Made by a program: the position numbers and the translations under genes
Part shown: positions 52,915 to 62,142 of the stretch, in pieces
Layout of the letters: every line of letters starts with the position of its first letter
Position numbering within the stretch: position 1 is the stretch's first letter
Notes under the pieces: generated by a model
Seen by the model: only the letters and a program-made list of their open reading frames with translations
Database searches by the model: none
Told to the model about the DNA's origin: nothing
Origin: Verrucomicrobiota bacterium
Lineage (GTDB): Bacteria; Verrucomicrobiota; Verrucomicrobiia; Chthoniobacterales; SZAS-18
DNA length: 64,000 bases
Assembly (NCBI GenBank): GCA_025353105.1
Contig: JANXRG010000094.1
Location: 1 to 64,000 of the forward strand
Direction: 5' to 3'

Positions 52915-55671
52915 ATGCGTGCCTTCATTCCTGCCATCGTCAGTCTTGCCCTGGGCGGCTTGCTCTACCCAGTCCACCCCATTTGGGCCCAGACGGCCCC
53001 CTCCGGCACCGTCATTACCATCGTCGGAAACGGAATCGCCGGCTTCTCCGGCGACGGCGGGCCGGCCCTCAACGCGAGCCTAGCTAACCCAGAGGGCGTA
53101 ACCATCGGTCCGGACGGCACTCTTTATTTCTCCGACGCCAGCAATTTTCGCATTCGCGCCCTCTCCCCGGTCACCGGATTCATCACCACCGTCGCCGGCA
53201 ACGGCACGAGCGGCAACACCGGCAATGGCGGACCGGCGGTCGATTCGGCGCTTTCGGGGGTGCCGTCTATCGCCGTGGATCGCGCTCGCCATGCCCTCTA
53301 CATAGTTGACCTCAGCAACAGCTGGATCCGCAAAGTGAACCTCACTACCGGCCTGCTCACCCTCTATGCCGGCTCGGGCGAATTCGGCTTCAGCGGAGAC
53401 GGCGGACCGGCCACGGCGGCCACTTTGAGCTTCCCCTTTGGCGCCGGCACCGATGGCGCGGGCAAGCTTTCCATCGCCGACACCTTCAACGATCGGGTTC
53501 GGCAAGTCGATCCAGTCACCGGCATCATTACGACGATCGCCGGCAACGGCGTGACGGGCTACTCGGGCGACGGTGGACCGGCCACGGCAGCTTCTTTGAA
53601 TACCCCGGAGCAGGCGGGGGCCGATTCCGCCGGCAATGTGTTCGTCTTTCACTACGGCAATGCGAACGGCTACCTCCGTCGCATCGATGCCACCAGCGGC
53701 ATCATCAACACGGTGGCCGGCGGGGGCAACCAGCTCCCTGGCAACGGGCCCGCCACGAGCATGAACCTGCAAAACAGCTACACGCTGGCCGTGGATCCGT
53801 CGGGCACGAAAGTGTACCTCAACGGCGGTGACAGGGTGGGCTTCACGGGCCATCAAGTATTCGTCCTGGACGTCACCACCGGGCAGCTCTCGTTGTTCGC
53901 CGGCACCGCCGTAAACGGGTTCTCCGGCGATGGCGACCCGGCGCTCGCCGCAGAGTTCAGACCCATCGAGGGCCTGGCGCTGGTGCCCGGCGGAGGGTTG
54001 GTCATCGCCGATACGGACAATCAACGCATCCGCTATGTCGCGCCGGATTCCGTCAACCTTTCGGGCGACAGCCAGCAAACGGCATTCTATCTGCCATGGG
54101 TGAGTTCGTTGACTGGGGATTTCATCGTCGCGAATAACCCGAACTTGACGATCGTTAGCGCAGCATCTCTCACGAGTGTGGGTGGCACCGTGAACGCTTC
54201 AGCAAATGCGCTCGTGACGACGGTGAACCTCGGCTCGCTCACGATGGCCGGAGGCAGCGTCAATGTCGACTCCAATTCGGCCGCGACGACAGTGAACATC
54301 GGCTCGCTCACAATGGCCGGAGGCAGCGTCAACGTCGACTTCAATTCGGCCGCGACGACGGTGAACCTCGGCTCGCTCATGACTGCCGGCGGCGCCGTGA
54401 ACGTCAGCGGCAACACAAGCACAACCACGGTTGATCTCGGAAATCTCACAAGTGCGGGCGGCGCCGTGAACGTCAGCGGCAACACAAGTACGACTACCGT
54501 CGGTCTGGGAAGTCTGACGACGGCCAGCGGGAGCGTAAACGTGAGTGGCAACACGTCGGCGACTACAGTCGACCTCAGCTCTTTGACGACTGTCGGTGGC
54601 GGGTCCGGCGCCAAAGCCAATGAGGTGGCCAAAACCGTGGTCGGCAACAGCGGCCCGATGAGTGCCGGTGGCAGCCTGGATGTCAGCGGCAACACCGCGG
54701 CAATGCTTATCAATTTGAGATCCCTGACCACGGTGGTCGGCAATGTCACGATCGCGTCAAACGCCCCGAACGTTTCGGTGAATCTCAACCGCCTAACGAG
54801 CGTGGGCGACGGCATCAACCCGGCGACGATCAGCTTGCAGCGCGGGACGTTTACCTTCGCGGGTGGTCTGAGTGTGGGCCCGCTCGTCTCGCTCACGGGC
54901 GTGGGGACGCTCGCGGGCAATGTTACGAATGCCGGCAAGATTTCCCCCGGTTCGTCGCCCGGGCGCTTTGACATCACGGGCAGCCTCGCCCTCGCGAACA
55001 CCTCCGAGCTGCGCATGGAGATTGGCGGTTTCTCTCCCGCGCAAATCGATTTTCTCAATGTCGCGGGCAACGTCACCCTGGGAGGCGCCCTCATGGTCAG
55101 CCTGATCAATAATTTTCAGGCTCTGATGACAGCTGGCGCGAGTTTTACGCTGCTGGCCAGCGCGAATCCGCTGAGCGGCGCCTTCGCGAATGTGGCTAGC
55201 GGCGGGTCGCTGACCACGACCGATGGCTATGCCCGATTCATGGTGGTCTACGCGGGCGCGAACACCGTGCAACTGACCGGTCTGTTGATCCTGGACACCG
55301 ACGGCGACGGCATGCCCGACTGGTGGGAGGATCAGTTCGGCTTCAACAAGGCAAGCGGCGGAGATGCCGCGCTTGATTCTGATGGCGACGGCATGTCCAA
55401 TCTCGCGGAATTCCGCGCGGGCACGGACCCGCGCAATCCCGCCTCGAGTTTTCGGGTCACCTCGCTTGCGCCGGCCGGTCCGGGGGCGATGATGATCGCG
55501 TGGCAGAGCGTGGCGGGGAAGAATTACACCGTGGAGCGCTCGGTGGATCTGCAGTCATTCGCGACGGTAAGCGGAAGCGTGCCGGCGGCCGGAGCGCAAA
55601 CGAGTTTTACGGATAGCGCGATGCCGGCCGGCGCGCCGAAGATTTTCTATCGCGTTCGGCTGGCTCCGTAG
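52915..55671 (+). CDS. Large secreted NHL/solenoid protein with thrombospondin type-3 motif
   Basis: 918 residues. The signal peptide ends near WA-QT. Residues about 30-380 hold six NHL-like blades of teneurin type (ITTIAGNGVTGYSGDGGPATAASL is typical). Residues 435-570 are at least five 23-residue repeats (TTVNLGSLTMAGGSVNVDSN), probably a beta-solenoid. A passenger-like region follows (SGSLALANTSELRM, LTLLASANPLSGAF), then a calcium motif DTDGDGMPDWWEDQFG and GTDPRNPAS near 795-845 and a beta-sandwich C-terminus. No PEP-type anchor or transporter domain is seen. It is a surface or matrix protein, binding partners unknown. Confidence 0.8.
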   Translation: MRAFIPAIVSLALGGLLYPVHPIWAQTAPSGTVITIVGNGIAGFSGDGGPALNASLANPEGVTIGPDGTLYFSDASNFRIRALSPVTGFITTVAGNGTSGNTGNGGPAVDSALSGVPSIAVDRARHALYIVDLSNSWIRKVNLTTGLLTLYAGSGEFGFSGDGGPATAATLSFPFGAGTDGAGKLSIADTFNDRVRQVDPVTGIITTIAGNGVTGYSGDGGPATAASLNTPEQAGADSAGNVFVFHYGNANGYLRRIDATSGIINTVAGGGNQLPGNGPATSMNLQNSYTLAVDPSGTKVYLNGGDRVGFTGHQVFVLDVTTGQLSLFAGTAVNGFSGDGDPALAAEFRPIEGLALVPGGGLVIADTDNQRIRYVAPDSVNLSGDSQQTAFYLPWVSSLTGDFIVANNPNLTIVSAASLTSVGGTVNASANALVTTVNLGSLTMAGGSVNVDSNSAATTVNIGSLTMAGGSVNVDFNSAATTVNLGSLMTAGGAVNVSGNTSTTTVDLGNLTSAGGAVNVSGNTSTTTVGLGSLTTASGSVNVSGNTSATTVDLSSLTTVGGGSGAKANEVAKTVVGNSGPMSAGGSLDVSGNTAAMLINLRSLTTVVGNVTIASNAPNVSVNLNRLTSVGDGINPATISLQRGTFTFAGGLSVGPLVSLTGVGTLAGNVTNAGKISPGSSPGRFDITGSLALANTSELRMEIGGFSPAQIDFLNVAGNVTLGGALMVSLINNFQALMTAGASFTLLASANPLSGAFANVASGGSLTTTDGYARFMVVYAGANTVQLTGLLILDTDGDGMPDWWEDQFGFNKASGGDAALDSDGDGMSNLAEFRAGTDPRNPASSFRVTSLAPAGPGAMMIAWQSVAGKNYTVERSVDLQSFATVSGSVPAAGAQTSFTDSAMPAGAPKIFYRVRLAP
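54217..54561 (+). repeat. 69-bp tandem coding repeats
   Basis: Five consecutive units of 69 bp (54217, 54286, 54355, 54424, 54493) encode 23-residue repeats. The first three are most alike at DNA level, which suggests recent duplication. Number of units may vary between strains. Confidence 0.8.
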
Positions 55672-55868
55672 GTGGAACGCGACCTCCGGGCGCGTTGGCG
55701 AAATTGGTAGGGACGTTTCGCCGAAACGTCCCAAATTGACCGGAACAACGTCACAACGGATGAGGCCGTCCGATCCTCGAAGCGCATCCAACGGATAAGT
55801 TTGGGACGACCGAGGACGGTCGTCCCTACCTTTGTCAACGCGCCCGGAGGTCACGTTCCACCTACCTA
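55669..55868. repeat. 200-bp palindromic element between convergent genes, copy 2
   Basis: The left end TAGGTGGAACGCGACC begins at the TAG stop of the secreted protein; the right end reaches the TAG stop of dps on the minus strand (55866-55868). About 45 bp of arm on each side pair. Two internal hairpins are present: GGGACGTTTCG with CGAAACGTCCC (55710-55732) and GGGACGACCG with CGGTCGTCCC (55803-55825). Length and ends equal the copy at 46465-46664. Confidence 0.8.
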
Positions 55869-56393
55869 CGCCTGCACGTGCGCCTCGAGGAACCAGAGGG
55901 CCTGATCGAGCGTACGCGAGACCGCCGTGAAAAGATCAGCCGTGTCGGCGTCGCCGGCCTTGTCGGCTTTGTCGATCGCTGCACGCGTCGACTTCGCGGC
56001 CAGGGCATAGCGTTGGATCAACGCGCTGACGTGCGCAAAACCATCGTCCGTGCCGATCGGATACTCCGGCAACGAACTCGCGCCGCCGGCGGCGCGAACC
56101 GTGCCGACCGCGGTGCCGCCGAGCGATTGCGCGCGTTCAGCGATGACGTCGATGTGTTCCTCGACCATGTCGGCGAGCTTGTCGAAAAGCTCATGCAGCA
56201 TGATGAAGTGCCGGCCCTTCACATTCCAATGCGCCTGTTTGGTCTGGCTGTAGAGATCGAAGGTATCCGCAAGCTGCTGGTTCAGGAGCGCGATCACCTT
56301 GGTGCGCGTGGCGGCGGAGAGATCATTTTTTGTCGCGTGGAGGGTTGTGTGTTTCCGGACGGCGGCTTTGCGTTTGGGTGCGGAGGATTTCAT
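55866..56393 (-). CDS. dps: Dps-family DNA-binding ferritin-like protein
   Basis: 175 residues from ATG 56393; the frame extends to 56507 without conservation. The ferroxidase region is QTKQAHWNVKGRHFIMLHELFDKLADMVEEHIDVIAERAQSLGG with His, Asp and Glu ligands in place. A basic N-terminal tail (KSSAPKRKAAVRKH) can bind DNA. Dps stores iron and protects DNA from peroxide as a dodecamer. It is convergent with the secreted protein gene, and the two stop codons lie in the same repeat element. Confidence 0.92.
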   Translation of the reverse strand: MKSSAPKRKAAVRKHTTLHATKNDLSAATRTKVIALLNQQLADTFDLYSQTKQAHWNVKGRHFIMLHELFDKLADMVEEHIDVIAERAQSLGGTAVGTVRAAGGASSLPEYPIGTDDGFAHVSALIQRYALAAKSTRAAIDKADKAGDADTADLFTAVSRTLDQALWFLEAHVQA

Positions 56394-56500
56394 ACGTAAT
56401 TGGTAGACAGGATTTGCAGTATCCGGCCGCCGCGGACGTAGGCAAATGAAGATCGTGTCACCCGCAGGAATGACGACAAGAGGAATGACGGCAAGACTTT

Positions 56501-56603
56501 GAACCACAGATTAACGCAGATTTTCGCAGATTTTTTTGAGAGAGGTGGTTACGCGGCCAGTTTTCGAATCCCTGTCTTTCCGAATCTGCGTTAATCTGCG
56601 GTT
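56501..56603. repeat. Inverted-repeat element with CAGATTAACGCAGATT arms
   Basis: AACCACAGATTAACGCAGATT at 56502-56522 is matched in inverted form at 56583-56603 with one mismatch in 21. TTCGCAGATT variants continue inside the left arm. The roughly 60-bp interior has no gene. It lies between the divergent dps and M32 carboxypeptidase genes, so it may influence both promoters. Confidence 0.7.
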
Positions 56604-56627
56604 TAACCTCGTGGCCTTCCTTTTAAG

Positions 56628-58103
56628 ATGAACGATCCCTACCAGAAACTCATCCGCCGCAGTCGTGAAATTGCCCTGCTCGAAGGCACTGCCAGCCTGC
56701 TGCATTGGGATCAGGAAACCGGCTTGCCCAAGAACGGCATTCCGTGGCGCGCGGAGGAACTCAGCCACCTCAGCGGCATGACGCACCGCCTGTTCACGGC
56801 GCCGGAAGTCGGCGGGTGGATCAGCGAATGCGAGGCGAAAACCTACGCGCCGGAATCCAGCGAGGCGGCGAATGTCCGCGGCTGGCGGCGCAATTACGAT
56901 CGTGCGACAAAGATCCCGGTCGAATTGGTCGAGGAACACACGCGCACAACTTCCCTGGCCAATTCGATCTGGATTGAGGCGCGGAAGCGGTCGGACTTCT
57001 CCCATTTCGCGCCCATTCTCGCGAAAATTTTCGATCAGGTCCGCCGGATGGCCGATTGCTGGGGCTATGAGGACTCGCGGTACGATGCGTTGCTCGAGGG
57101 CTACGAGCCGGGCGCCCGGTCGAAGGACCTGACCACGCTCTTCGCGGCGTTTCGGCCCCGGTTGGTCGACGTGCTTGGTCTCGCACTTGAAAAATCGAAA
57201 TTCGCGCCCGTCCTCGAGGGCGACTTCCCCATCGCGGCCCAGGTGGCCTTCAACGAGGAGGTCGCGCGCGCCATCGGATTTGATTTCGATGCGGGTCGGA
57301 TCGACGAGACCACGCATCCGTTCTGTACGCGGCCGGGTCCGGGAGACACGCGGCTAACCACGCGGTACGACCCGGGCAACTTCCTCTCGTCGTTGTTTAG
57401 CGTGATGCACGAGGCCGGTCACGGCATGTACGAGCAGGGCGTGGATCAGGACGCGTTCGGCACGCCGATGGGCTCGGCCATTTCTCTCGGCATCCACGAA
57501 TCGCAATCGCGGTTGTGGGAGAATCTGGTCGGTCGTACGCCGGACTTCTGGAACTTCTGGTACCCGCGCGCGGCGGAGCATTTCCCCGCGCTGCGAAAAT
57601 ACGCGCCGGACCAGGTGTGCGCGGCGGTGAACCGGGTGTCGCCCTCGTTCATCCGGGTGGAGGCCGACCAGGTGACGTACGATTTACACATCATGCTGCG
57701 CTTCGATTTGGAGCGGCGGATGCTTGAGGGCGACGTCGCATTGGCGGACGTGCCCGCGGTGTGGAACGAGGAATTTGAGAAATCGTTCGGGCTCAAGGTG
57801 CCGGACGACTCGCATGGCTGCCTGCAGGACATTCACTGGAGTGCGGGATTGATCGGTTATTTCGCGACCTACAGCCTTGGCAATCTCAATGGCGCGCAGT
57901 TGTACTCGACCGCGCTCCGCGAAAAGCCGGGAATCGCCGGTGAACTGAAGTCGGGCCACTACACCACGCTGTTCCAGTGGATGCGCGACAAGGTGCATCG
58001 AAAGGCCAGCGCACTTCTCCCGCAGGAACTGATGGCGTCCGTCACGGGCCGGCCGACCGGAACCGAGGATCATCTCGCGATGCTGCGAGCGAAATACTCG
58101 TAA
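56628..58103 (+). CDS. M32 metallocarboxypeptidase
   Basis: 491 residues of the thermostable carboxypeptidase family (Taq-type). The zinc motif HEAGH has His261, Glu262 and His265 (MHEAGHGMYEQG), and a second zinc-side motif appears as IGFDFDAGRIDETTHPF and GIHESQSRLWENL. The enzyme removes C-terminal residues from peptides with a broad range. Cytosolic. With the M3 peptidase and peptide-binding lipoproteins after it, a peptide-use block is likely. Confidence 0.94.
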   Translation: MNDPYQKLIRRSREIALLEGTASLLHWDQETGLPKNGIPWRAEELSHLSGMTHRLFTAPEVGGWISECEAKTYAPESSEAANVRGWRRNYDRATKIPVELVEEHTRTTSLANSIWIEARKRSDFSHFAPILAKIFDQVRRMADCWGYEDSRYDALLEGYEPGARSKDLTTLFAAFRPRLVDVLGLALEKSKFAPVLEGDFPIAAQVAFNEEVARAIGFDFDAGRIDETTHPFCTRPGPGDTRLTTRYDPGNFLSSLFSVMHEAGHGMYEQGVDQDAFGTPMGSAISLGIHESQSRLWENLVGRTPDFWNFWYPRAAEHFPALRKYAPDQVCAAVNRVSPSFIRVEADQVTYDLHIMLRFDLERRMLEGDVALADVPAVWNEEFEKSFGLKVPDDSHGCLQDIHWSAGLIGYFATYSLGNLNGAQLYSTALREKPGIAGELKSGHYTTLFQWMRDKVHRKASALLPQELMASVTGRPTGTEDHLAMLRAKYS

Positions 58104-58146
58104 GGGTCGCGGCGCGAATGATCTTGCGCCCCCTTGAAAGAATGAC

Positions 58147-58160
58147 TTCAACAGGCTCCT
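58147..58160. repeat. Remnant of a MITE-like end
   Basis: TTCAACAGGCTCCT is the exact reverse complement of AGGAGCCTGTTGAA, the left end of the element at 39636. Only this 14-bp end is present, between the two peptidase genes. Confidence 0.4.
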
Positions 58161-58188
58161 TGCGCCGCTTATTTGTCTCATCCCACAT

Positions 58189-60366
58189 ATGCTGAAGTTA
58201 CGTCTTTCCCTCGCCGTCCTGGTGGTCATGGCCCTCGCGCATTCGGTTCGAGCGGCGGATTTGGGCAAGGTCGAGGACTTCCAGGCAGAAACGGCGAAGT
58301 TCAATTCCGTCCTTACGATTCCGACGTTCGAAACGACGCCCGAGGCGGTGGCCGCGGCGGCCGATGCGGTGCTGAAGGAAGCCGACGCGGCGCTCGACGA
58401 AATCGGAAAGCTGCCCCCCAAGGCGGTGACGTTTGCCAACACGATTGGCGCTCTCGATGCCATCGGTTACAAGGTTGGCACGGTGGCCAACCGGCTTTCA
58501 CTCACGAAGGAGACCAGCCGCGACGCCATGGTGCGCGAGGCGGCGGAGAAAGCCGTGACCAAGATTGAGAAATGGTCGGTCGGACTCGACTACCGCGAGG
58601 ATGTTTACAAGTCGGTGCAGGCGTTTGTCCGGACGAAGGCCAAGCTGGCGGGCGAATCGGTGCGGCTGCTTGAGCACACGCTGCGCGACTACCGTCGGGC
58701 GGGCTTGAGCCTGCCGCCGGAGAAGCGCCGCGAGGTCGAGAAGCGCCGCAAGGAACTCGCGGACCTGACGAACACCTTTCAAACCAATGTCACCAACGCG
58801 ACCGCGCCGGTGGAGTTCACGCGCGCGGAACTGGACGGCGTGCCGGACGATTTTCTCACCTCGCCCCAGATCAAAAAATCCGACGACGGCCAGACGATCA
58901 CCATCATGGCGAACGAGGCCTACCAGGCGCAGGCGGTGCTCGACAACGCGCGCAACGAGGTCACGCGGCGCAAGGTCTATGTCGCGCGGGATTCGCTTGC
59001 CTCCAACGTCAACGGCCCGCTGCTGAACGAGGTCATCACGCTGCGCTTCGACATCGCACGCCGGCTCGGTTATGCGTCGTGGGCCGATTACCAGACGGAA
59101 ACGAAGATGGTGAAGAACGGCGCCGCGGCGGTGAAATTCCTCGATGAATTGATCAAGGGCATCCAGCCCAAGTTCGCGGCGGAGGTGGAGGAGATGCGAA
59201 AGTTGAAGGTCGCCGACACGAGCGACGAGAAGGCGAAGATTTATGTCTGGGACTGGCGTTACTACAACAACCAGCTCAAGAAGCGCAAATACACGGTGGA
59301 TGCCGAGGCTCTCCGGGTTTTCTTCCCGATGGAGAAGACGATGGCGGGCATGTTCCGGATCTACGAAGGGATCTTCGGCCTCAAATTCACGCAACTCGAG
59401 GCGCCGTACAAATGGGTCGACGATCTCCAGCTCTGGCTCGCGACCGACGCGCAGACGGGCGAGCCGATGGGGCTGTTCTATCTCGATCTGTATCCGCGCG
59501 AGGGGAAGTACAATCACTTCGCGCAATTCGGCATTATCGAGGGCAAGCTGCTGGCCGGCGGAAAATACCAGCGGCCGACGGTCGCGCTGGTTTGCAACTT
59601 CCCGCCGCCCGGGGTCGACGAGCCTTCACTGCTCAGTCATCGCGACGTCGAGACGCTCTTCCACGAGTTCGGCCACGCCATGCATTCGATCCTGACCCGC
59701 GCGACCTTCTCGCGCTTTGCCGGGACCAGCGTGCCGCGGGATTTTGTCGAGGCGCCGTCGCAGATGCTCGAGAACTGGGTGTGGGACCAGAAGGTGCTCG
59801 ATTCCTTCGCCGCGGATTATCGCGATCCGACGAAGAAGATCCCGGCTGATTTGATCGATAAAATGAAGGCCGCGAAGCTCGCGACGATCGCGGTGACCTA
59901 CCGGCGCCAGTTTGCGTTTGGGGCGCTCGACCTCGCCATCCACGGGCCGATCAAGCTCGACAAGGAAGGCCACATCGACGCCCGCCTGATCGCGAACGCC
60001 ACGCTCGAGCGCGTGTTCCTGCCGATCGATCCGAAGACCGATTTCGCCGCCGGGTTCGGCCACCTGATGGGTTACGACGCGGGCTATTATGGCTACGCGT
60101 GGGCGGACGCGATTGCGGCGGACATGGCGACCGTGTTCAAAAAGGCGCCGGATGGATTCTTCGACAAGGATGCGGGCGCGCGTCTGCGCACGGAGATTTA
60201 TCAGCCCGGTAACTCGCGCGAGATCGACGCCTCGATCGAGAAATTCCTGGGGCGCAAACAATCCAACGGCCCGTTCCTCGAGAGTCTCGGGCTCGAGGCG
60301 AAGCCGGCCAAGACGCCCGTCGCGAAAAAACGCAAGCCCGCGCCGCCCGCGCCCACGCCACCGTAG
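58189..60366 (+). CDS. Secreted M3 oligopeptidase
   Basis: 725 residues with a signal peptide (LRLSLAVLVVMALAHSVRA). The zinc site is HEFGH with His492, Glu493 and His496 (LFHEFGHAMHSIL), preceded by the family helix-rich N-terminus. Length and motif match oligopeptidase A/peptidyl-dipeptidase Dcp. With a signal sequence the enzyme should work in the periplasm on short peptides. The C-terminal tail (KTPVAKKRKPAPPAPTPP) is disordered. Confidence 0.93.
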   Translation: MLKLRLSLAVLVVMALAHSVRAADLGKVEDFQAETAKFNSVLTIPTFETTPEAVAAAADAVLKEADAALDEIGKLPPKAVTFANTIGALDAIGYKVGTVANRLSLTKETSRDAMVREAAEKAVTKIEKWSVGLDYREDVYKSVQAFVRTKAKLAGESVRLLEHTLRDYRRAGLSLPPEKRREVEKRRKELADLTNTFQTNVTNATAPVEFTRAELDGVPDDFLTSPQIKKSDDGQTITIMANEAYQAQAVLDNARNEVTRRKVYVARDSLASNVNGPLLNEVITLRFDIARRLGYASWADYQTETKMVKNGAAAVKFLDELIKGIQPKFAAEVEEMRKLKVADTSDEKAKIYVWDWRYYNNQLKKRKYTVDAEALRVFFPMEKTMAGMFRIYEGIFGLKFTQLEAPYKWVDDLQLWLATDAQTGEPMGLFYLDLYPREGKYNHFAQFGIIEGKLLAGGKYQRPTVALVCNFPPPGVDEPSLLSHRDVETLFHEFGHAMHSILTRATFSRFAGTSVPRDFVEAPSQMLENWVWDQKVLDSFAADYRDPTKKIPADLIDKMKAAKLATIAVTYRRQFAFGALDLAIHGPIKLDKEGHIDARLIANATLERVFLPIDPKTDFAAGFGHLMGYDAGYYGYAWADAIAADMATVFKKAPDGFFDKDAGARLRTEIYQPGNSREIDASIEKFLGRKQSNGPFLESLGLEAKPAKTPVAKKRKPAPPAPTPP

Positions 60367-60419
60367 GTCGTGAGATCACTCGACGGACGAAACGTCTGCC
60401 TCCCCGACCCACCGATCGA

Positions 60420-62102
60420 ATGAAGAGGTATCACCTCATCCTACCGGCCATCGCAATCCTGATAACGGCGGCATTTGGCGCGACCGGATGCAGCAAGCGA
60501 GCCACCCGCGTGGCGCAGGGAAACAAGGAGCAGATCCTCCATTTGGGAAATTACGCGGAACCGGCCGACCTCGATCCGCAATCGGTCAGTGGCGTCCCCG
60601 AGTTTCGCATTCTGAAGGTGCTTTTCGAGGGTCTGGTGATGGCCGATCCGAAGGACCTGCATCCGGTCCCCGGCGTGGCCGAGCGCTGGGAGATGTCATC
60701 GGACGGACTGGTTTACACGTTTTATCTGCGGGCGAACGCAAACTGGTCGGACGGCGAGCCGGTCACCGCCGAAGACTTCGTGCAATCCTTTGAGCGCATC
60801 CTCAACCCGGCACTGGCGGCGCCGTATGCCGACATGTTGTACGTGCTCGCGGGCGCCGAGGATTACAACACGGGCAAGTTAAAGGATTTTTCCATGGTCG
60901 GGGCCGTGGCCCTGGCGCCGAAGACGCTGAAACTTACGCTGCGGACACCCACGCCGTATTTTCCCTTGATGCTAAACCATCACGCGTGGTTCCCGTCCCC
61001 GATGCGGACGATCGACAAGTTCGGCAGCCGCTACCGCAAAGGCAATCGGTGGACGCGTCCCGGCAACATCGTGAGCAACGGGCCATTTCTGCTGAAGCAT
61101 TGGAAAGTGCATGACGAGATCGTCGTCGTGAAGAACGAAAAATACTGGGATGCCGCCAAGGTGCGGCTCAAGGAGATTCACTTTTATCCAATCGAATCGA
61201 GCGACGTCGAGGAGCGGGCCTTTCGCGCGGGCCAGTTGCACGTTTCCTACCTCATCCCGTCGAGCAAACTTGACTCCTATCGGGCGGCCCAACCTTCGAA
61301 CCTTCGCCTCGAGCCGTATTACGCGAACGCCTATTATGCCATCAACGTCGATCCCAAGAAGCAGACGAATCCGGCGCTGCTGGACGTCCGGGTGCGACGC
61401 GCGTTGGCGATGACGATTGATCGCGAGTCGATCGTCAAGAATGTGATCCGCGCGGGCCAGATTCCGGCCTACTCCTTTGTTCCGCCTGGACCGGCAGGCT
61501 ACGAGGCGCGGAACCGCGTGATTTACGACCCGGAAGGCGCGAGGCGTCTGCTGGCCGAAGCGGGCTTTGCCGGTGGCAGCAGCGTGCCGAAGATCACGAT
61601 CTTGATCAACACCCTCGAACTGCACCGGTCCGTGGCCGAGGCGGTCCAGCAGATGTGGAAGAAGGAGCTGGGGATCGACGTCGAAATCGTGAACCAGGAA
61701 TGGAAGGTCTATCTCGCGGCGCAAAATAATCTGGATTATCAAATCAGCCGGGCGGCTTGGACGGCCGACTACGTGGACCCGAGCACATTCTTCGACCTCA
61801 TGCGGGCCCGGACGGGGAACAACAACACGGGTTACTCGAATCCCGCATTCGAAAAGCGGGTCAGCGATTCGCTTTCGGCGCCCGATGCCCCTGCGCGCGC
61901 CGGGATGCTCCAGGAAGCCGAAGACATGCTGATGGCCGACCTCCCCGTCATCCCGGTGTACTTCAATACCCGGTCGTATCTCATCCAACCCAGCGTGAAG
62001 GGCTGGTATTCAAATTTCCTCGACGACCATTCCTTGAAGGAAGTGTATCTCGATGATGATTCCGCCCCGGCCGACACTCCGCCGCCGAGCAACGCGTATT
62101 AA
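60420..62102 (+). CDS. Peptide-binding lipoprotein, OppA-like (first of three)
   Basis: 560 residues. Lipoprotein leader ends in ATGC-SKR, so Cys24 or so is lipidated. SBP_bac_5 signatures include AEPADLDPQSV, FEGLVMADPKDLHPVPGVAERWE, DFVQSFERILNP, and ARRLLAEAGF, with TADYVDPSTFFDLM near the C-terminus. It should capture oligopeptides for an ABC importer, but no permease or ATPase genes are in the window. It is about 65% alike to the next gene by eye, so a tandem duplication is likely. Confidence 0.93.
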   Translation: MKRYHLILPAIAILITAAFGATGCSKRATRVAQGNKEQILHLGNYAEPADLDPQSVSGVPEFRILKVLFEGLVMADPKDLHPVPGVAERWEMSSDGLVYTFYLRANANWSDGEPVTAEDFVQSFERILNPALAAPYADMLYVLAGAEDYNTGKLKDFSMVGAVALAPKTLKLTLRTPTPYFPLMLNHHAWFPSPMRTIDKFGSRYRKGNRWTRPGNIVSNGPFLLKHWKVHDEIVVVKNEKYWDAAKVRLKEIHFYPIESSDVEERAFRAGQLHVSYLIPSSKLDSYRAAQPSNLRLEPYYANAYYAINVDPKKQTNPALLDVRVRRALAMTIDRESIVKNVIRAGQIPAYSFVPPGPAGYEARNRVIYDPEGARRLLAEAGFAGGSSVPKITILINTLELHRSVAEAVQQMWKKELGIDVEIVNQEWKVYLAAQNNLDYQISRAAWTADYVDPSTFFDLMRARTGNNNTGYSNPAFEKRVSDSLSAPDAPARAGMLQEAEDMLMADLPVIPVYFNTRSYLIQPSVKGWYSNFLDDHSLKEVYLDDDSAPADTPPPSNAY

Positions 62103-62142
62103 CCGCGGCGCGAGGCCGGAACGAGTGGAGGTTCGCTTTCGC

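Noticed and set aside
54217-54561. Regular 69-bp repeats resembling a CRISPR array
   Set aside because: The units are contiguous, in frame inside a long coding sequence, and have no spacers.
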